Of a stretch of 45,243 nucleotides of DNA, positions 42,144 to 45,243 are shown in pieces. Numbering within the stretch: position 1 is the first letter of the stretch; every line of letters starts with the position of its first letter. Location: contig JAKSIK010000020.1 of the NCBI GenBank assembly GCA_024398835.1, forward strand, positions 1 to 45,243, given 5' to 3'. The stretch comes from Fibrobacter sp. GTDB taxonomy: Bacteria > Fibrobacterota > Fibrobacteria > Fibrobacterales > Fibrobacteraceae. The notes below the pieces were generated by a model. It made no database searches. It worked only from the letters and a program-made list of their open reading frames with translations, and was not told the origin of the DNA. A program made the position numbers and the translations under genes.

Positions 42144-42147
42144 GTAA

Positions 42148-42180
42148 GAAGCCCAGCTGTTAGCTGGGCTTCTTCTTTTG
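42148..42180 (+). terminator. Terminator of tRNA-Leu (tpiA-secG-tRNA unit)
   Basis: A perfect 10-bp stem, GAAGCCCAGC (42148-42157) with GCTGGGCTTC (42163-42172), over a 5-nt loop, followed by TTCTTTTG. It lies 5 bp after the tRNA. Confidence 0.92.
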
Positions 42181-42247
42181 TATGTATAAGGACTATGCGA
42201 TTTTTTACCGCCATCCTCACGAAGGCGGGGATTTAGAAAATGCGGAT

Positions 42248-43162
42248 TTACAACGCGAGGATTTCTGCTTCGGAAAGACCTGAAATGCGAGCAATTCGAT
42301 TTTGATCAAGCCCTTCAGCCAACATCTGCTTCGCCATCTTCTTCTTGGCATCCAAGGCTCCCTCATTAAAACCCGTTCTATGGGCAGTACCGATGCGAGT
42401 CATGATTTCCGCTTCCGTGACCATACCTTGTGCTACCTCCGAAATGAACAAGTTTGACGACTTTGCAACCAGCATCCGTTCATAGACATCTTTGAGGACC
42501 TCGTCCACATCCTGGGGAGTTTCCTTCGCATCCGCCATAGTGGTGAAAAGTTTTAGCCACTCCATCTCCGGAGAGCACTTCCCGTCTGCCTTGAACTTCG
42601 TCAGGTCTATCAAAATATACTTCTTTTTCCCATAAATCGGCAAGGCTCCCCTATTGCCGACATCACTTGCCCGATAGAGCCCGATTTCCTCGTGATATGA
42701 ATTGCAGAACTCCACACTAAAATTGCAGAGCCAAATAGAATATACCGTTGGCATCGTATACGAGTTGCTTTTCTGAGACTCCCTCAAAAGAACTCTATTC
42801 ATGTCTATCTTCGAGTTAATGGAGAGAAGCGAACCATAAAGTTCCACACGGTCAAGAAAATCTTCGTGACTTGCCCGTTGCATTTCAAGGTCGATGAACT
42901 TACCACACTTGGTTTTGGCATGGACATCGAAGCGAACCTGTTCCTCGCCCACACCCGTGTCCAAGGTTACCGTGGGCTTACGTTCCTCCACGCTCACAAT
43001 TTGAGCTTCATCTTCCAAATGGAGAATTGCATTCAAGAAATGGATGAGGGTTTCCTTCTTGGAGAAGATTTCTTTGAAGACGATGTCGTATGTAGGGTCA
43101 AAGAATGTTTTGGAGCGTATTTTTGCCTCCTGCTCCAGGAGTCTTTTGCTTTTGTATGGCAT
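42248..43162 (-). CDS. Rpn family PD-(D/E)XK nuclease (copy 2)
   Basis: 304 residues from the ATG at 43162 (GGGAAA upstream); a longer frame upstream of it lacks a ribosome binding site. FFDPTYDIVFKEIFSKKETL is the family's N-terminal signature; RFDVHAK (D79) and FIDLEMQRA (E93, Q95) are the nuclease motifs. The middle contains the conserved YSIWLCNF and KKYILIDLTKF. The C-terminus is short and helical (GLDQNRIARISGLSEAEIL), without the QQGI repeats of copy 1; the two are diverged paralogues, not recent duplicates. It lies next to the tRNA-Leu gene, a common integration region, but I see no attachment repeat. Confidence 0.93.
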   Translation of the reverse strand: MPYKSKRLLEQEAKIRSKTFFDPTYDIVFKEIFSKKETLIHFLNAILHLEDEAQIVSVEERKPTVTLDTGVGEEQVRFDVHAKTKCGKFIDLEMQRASHEDFLDRVELYGSLLSINSKIDMNRVLLRESQKSNSYTMPTVYSIWLCNFSVEFCNSYHEEIGLYRASDVGNRGALPIYGKKKYILIDLTKFKADGKCSPEMEWLKLFTTMADAKETPQDVDEVLKDVYERMLVAKSSNLFISEVAQGMVTEAEIMTRIGTAHRTGFNEGALDAKKKMAKQMLAEGLDQNRIARISGLSEAEILAL

Positions 43163-43324
43163 TTTTTCCCATAGGATGAACTTGGCGGACACCCGCCCAC
43201 AACCTATAAGACGTTTAAATGGCCGAAATTTCACACAGGAAAATGAAAATTTTTCATTTTGCAAACAGATGCTGGCATTTACGACCTATTACAGGCAAGG
43301 CCATAACATGCAAGATTACATGGT

Positions 43325-43420
43325 ATTGTGACGAGCCAACCGCCACGTCATTGCGAGGGGCTATGCCACGTGGCAATCCAACGAATTATTAATTACGAAT
43401 TATGAATGCACGCATTCTGG
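43325..43420. repeat. Dispersed palindromic repeats (GTCATTGCGAGG type and GAATTATGAAT type)
   Basis: CACGTCATTGCGAGGGGCT faces CCACGTGGCAATCCAAC (about 43342-43382), the pattern of the widespread 'GTCATTGCGAGG ... GGCAATCC' repeat family. ATTAATTACGAATTATGAAT (about 43387-43406) follows directly, with GCACGCATTC, matching the intergenic repeats at 13801-14075 and 34831-34919. The stretch 43163-43324 before it is AT-rich and without a gene. Confidence 0.65.
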
Positions 43421-43435
43421 CGAGGCACTCAGCTT

Positions 43436-45243
43436 CTAGTTATCCTGGAGACAACGAACAGAGAAGCCGTCGTTCTTATTGAGGTAGTACATGTAGGCAT
43501 ACTCGCTGTCGTAGTACAAGAGCATGCGGCAGGCGCCGAAGCTATTGTACTCGCTAGCAGACCAGAAGTAGGCGTCGTCGCCGGCATCGCGGAAATAGCC
43601 ATCGTTGTATCTGATGCCCGCAGGGAGCGCGGAGAAGCCGTAGGCGTTGTCATCGTTACCACCATTTTCCCACCCATTCATTGACTTCAACATTTTACCT
43701 ACATGTTTGTCCCCAACATTGGTAAACAGTAAATTCCATTCCTCCTCACTAGGCAAATGCCAACCACTGGGGCACACCCCCTGAACAACAGTCGACAGCG
43801 TGCAAGTTTTGCCATTACCACATTTCTGTGGGTTATTGCTATCATTTGCCAAAGCTACAGAGTCAATGGCGGCAGCCCAGGTGTACAAGCGACCCGTAAC
43901 ATCACAATATTTCTCATTATTGTCATAGCACCAACTTTTACCTTTTAAACTCGGAGTTTGATTGCTATCTGCATAGTTCAAATTCTCCGCCATCCACACT
44001 TGATCGCCAATTTTTACCGTTTTATAACTCTTGCCATCTCGGGCATCAATGATAGTGTCATACTCAACTTCTGGATTCAAGTAGGCCTCTTTCGGCAAAT
44101 CCCAACTCCATTCGTTTCCGTCATACCATTTTTTATTGTAGCACGTGTAACAATGATTTGTTTCATTATCTTCATCGTAGATATTCGCCCTTTCTAGTTG
44201 ACGCTTAACTGTACATCCGTTAATACTCAACGTATCAAAACCTGTTGTCGACGTTCGCCAAGCACCTTCACTTTCATCAAACACATAAATATTAGAGTTT
44301 ACAACACTCCCTTTCTTCCACGCACCATCAATGGTATCGTTCCAATGATATGTGTCATATTCAAGAGTAGAGGCTAGTCTCCAAGTTCCTTCATTGCAAT
44401 AATAATACACCCCTTTTGCAAGTCCGACTGAATCCTGTTGACGAGAGCGACAACCTCCTATCACTGATTCCACCATAGAAGCAGACTCCCAGCCCTTCTC
44501 TCCATCTTTATCTGAATCATTAAAGTCACAAACATATATCTTTGTATTTGAAATCCTACCCTGCATCAAATCGCCATCCGTAGCATTTGCACATTCTCCA
44601 CGAGATTCATAGGTATCGTTATAAACATTTGGCGCAACCATCCATCTATAAGTTGTATCGGCAAGAGTCGCCGTTCCACTACTGCACACGTAGTAAAGAT
44701 TTCCAATTTTCACACTACTCGTATCCTTATACACAGCAATTTTTCCGTTAGTTGTATTTTTCTTTTCAGCGCATGCTAAACCACCATTTTTCACCATCAA
44801 ACTATCCAAAATTGTGCCTCGACGCCAATTAGAACCATTAAATACATAGGTGAACGAGGTATTCACAGAACCATTACGAACATCTCCTTCTGTAAATTTC
44901 TCACCCCATGTAGCCGTATCTTTTTCTATATCTGTCGCATTTCTCCAGCTCTGAGCATCGCAGATATGCCACACCTTGTCGCTGCCTAAGCCGACAGTAT
45001 CTTGGCGGAGGGTAGTGCAGCCACGCAATTCCAAAGAGCAGTCGCTATTGTTGCCAGCACGCCATGCCTTTTCTTCAAACACGTAGCAGTTCTTGCCATT
45101 AACACTTCCCCACTTGCTGTCGCCATCATTCCCTGCAACCCAGCGGTAGGTGTCCTTCTCGTAGGTAGTCGCACTTCTCCAGCTCTGTGCATCGCAGATA
45201 TGCCACACCTTGTCGCTGCCTAAACCGACAGTATCTTGGCGGA
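43436..45243 (-). CDS. Repeat-rich FISUMP-domain protein (5' end outside window)
   Basis: At least 602 codons, open to the window edge, so the N-terminus is missing; the GTG at 45208 is not a credible start. The N-terminal ~390 visible residues are four to five divergent repeats of ~75-80 aa of the pattern DTVGLGSDKVWHICDAQSWR, then EKDTYRW, G-S-V-N-x, YVF and WRAG. The C-terminal ~200 residues are a full FISUMP domain: YKTVKIGDQVWMAENLNYAD, GRLYTWAAA, CPSGWHLPSEEEWNLLF, YFWSASEYNSFGACRMLLYY and GFSVRCLQDN. Probably a large cell-surface or secreted lipoprotein. The first two repeats are nearly identical in DNA over 61 bp, 234 bp apart. Confidence 0.92.
   Translation of the reverse strand, partial: RQDTVGLGSDKVWHICDAQSWRSATTYEKDTYRWVAGNDGDSKWGSVNGKNCYVFEEKAWRAGNNSDCSLELRGCTTLRQDTVGLGSDKVWHICDAQSWRNATDIEKDTATWGEKFTEGDVRNGSVNTSFTYVFNGSNWRRGTILDSLMVKNGGLACAEKKNTTNGKIAVYKDTSSVKIGNLYYVCSSGTATLADTTYRWMVAPNVYNDTYESRGECANATDGDLMQGRISNTKIYVCDFNDSDKDGEKGWESASMVESVIGGCRSRQQDSVGLAKGVYYYCNEGTWRLASTLEYDTYHWNDTIDGAWKKGSVVNSNIYVFDESEGAWRTSTTGFDTLSINGCTVKRQLERANIYDEDNETNHCYTCYNKKWYDGNEWSWDLPKEAYLNPEVEYDTIIDARDGKSYKTVKIGDQVWMAENLNYADSNQTPSLKGKSWCYDNNEKYCDVTGRLYTWAAAIDSVALANDSNNPQKCGNGKTCTLSTVVQGVCPSGWHLPSEEEWNLLFTNVGDKHVGKMLKSMNGWENGGNDDNAYGFSALPAGIRYNDGYFRDAGDDAYFWSASEYNSFGACRMLLYYDSEYAYMYYLNKNDGFSVRCLQDN

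Noticed and set aside
42060..43162. Integrative element at tRNA-Leu
   Set aside because: An Rpn gene lies beside the tRNA, but no integrase and no direct repeat of the tRNA 3' end is seen.

Overview
The window is chromosomal DNA that looks like a Fibrobacter (Fibrobacterota), probably a gut or rumen lineage. Two proteins carry the Fibrobacter 'major paralogous' (FISUMP) domain with the WMAENLNY / SVRCL type signature. There is also a DUF3078 outer-membrane protein, a GH8 oligoxylanase, many Gram-negative lipoproteins and beta-barrels, two Rpn/PD-(D/E)XK nuclease genes and the AT-rich GAATTATGAATT-type intergenic repeats. Genes are tightly packed on both strands, and several convergent neighbours share stop-codon bases. 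This assignment comes from protein families and style, not from a search.

Layout. 1-3780 is an accessory, partly decayed zone: a small conserved protein, an orphan HicB-like antitoxin and a degenerate GC-rich patch, with each 5' end preceded by the same 35-bp leader; then a Fic protein with a 22-bp iteron-like array upstream, a truncated ThiE-like gene and gene debris. 3874-6239 holds an exported beta-barrel and a lipoprotein. 6274-13798 holds metG, a convergent RNase H, and a co-directional run (GT9-like protein, PHP phosphoesterase, large outer-membrane protein, GH8 oligoxylanase). 14096-18877 holds a FISUMP lipoprotein, a triple hairpin cluster, argJ, greA, holA and a DUF3078 protein. 19034-22911 holds a small exported protein, a RelB/YoeB toxin-antitoxin pair with a double palindromic operator, trpS, an Rpn nuclease with a 12-bp tandem repeat, and two copies of a putative promoter-sRNA-terminator unit. 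22912-27077 is an RND efflux pump with its membrane-fusion lipoprotein. 27242-29972 holds ilvD and an ankyrin lipoprotein. 30071-32733 is a tight cluster of a one-TM small protein, a very acidic small protein and a MltD-like transglycosylase with five LysM domains. 32788-34827 is a thrombospondin type 3 repeat outer-membrane protein. 34920-38366 is a giant LplT-PlsC-acyl-ACP synthetase fusion. 38537-40732 holds envelope proteins, including two convergent genes overlapping by 81 bp. 40850-42143 holds tpiA, secG and tRNA-Leu(GAG). A second Rpn gene and a repeat-rich FISUMP protein, cut by the window edge, close the window.

How it works together. Housekeeping genes (metG, trpS, greA, holA, argJ, ilvD, tpiA, secG, tRNA-Leu) are interleaved with envelope biogenesis and remodelling genes (MltD, the Aas-like fusion, RND pump, many barrels) and with mobile or conflict-type genes (RelB/YoeB, HicB, Fic, two Rpn). 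The least explained signals are non-coding: the duplicated ~50-nt RNA unit, the three 35-bp leaders, the iterons upstream of fic, and three hairpins sharing one stem sequence between a lipoprotein gene and argJ.
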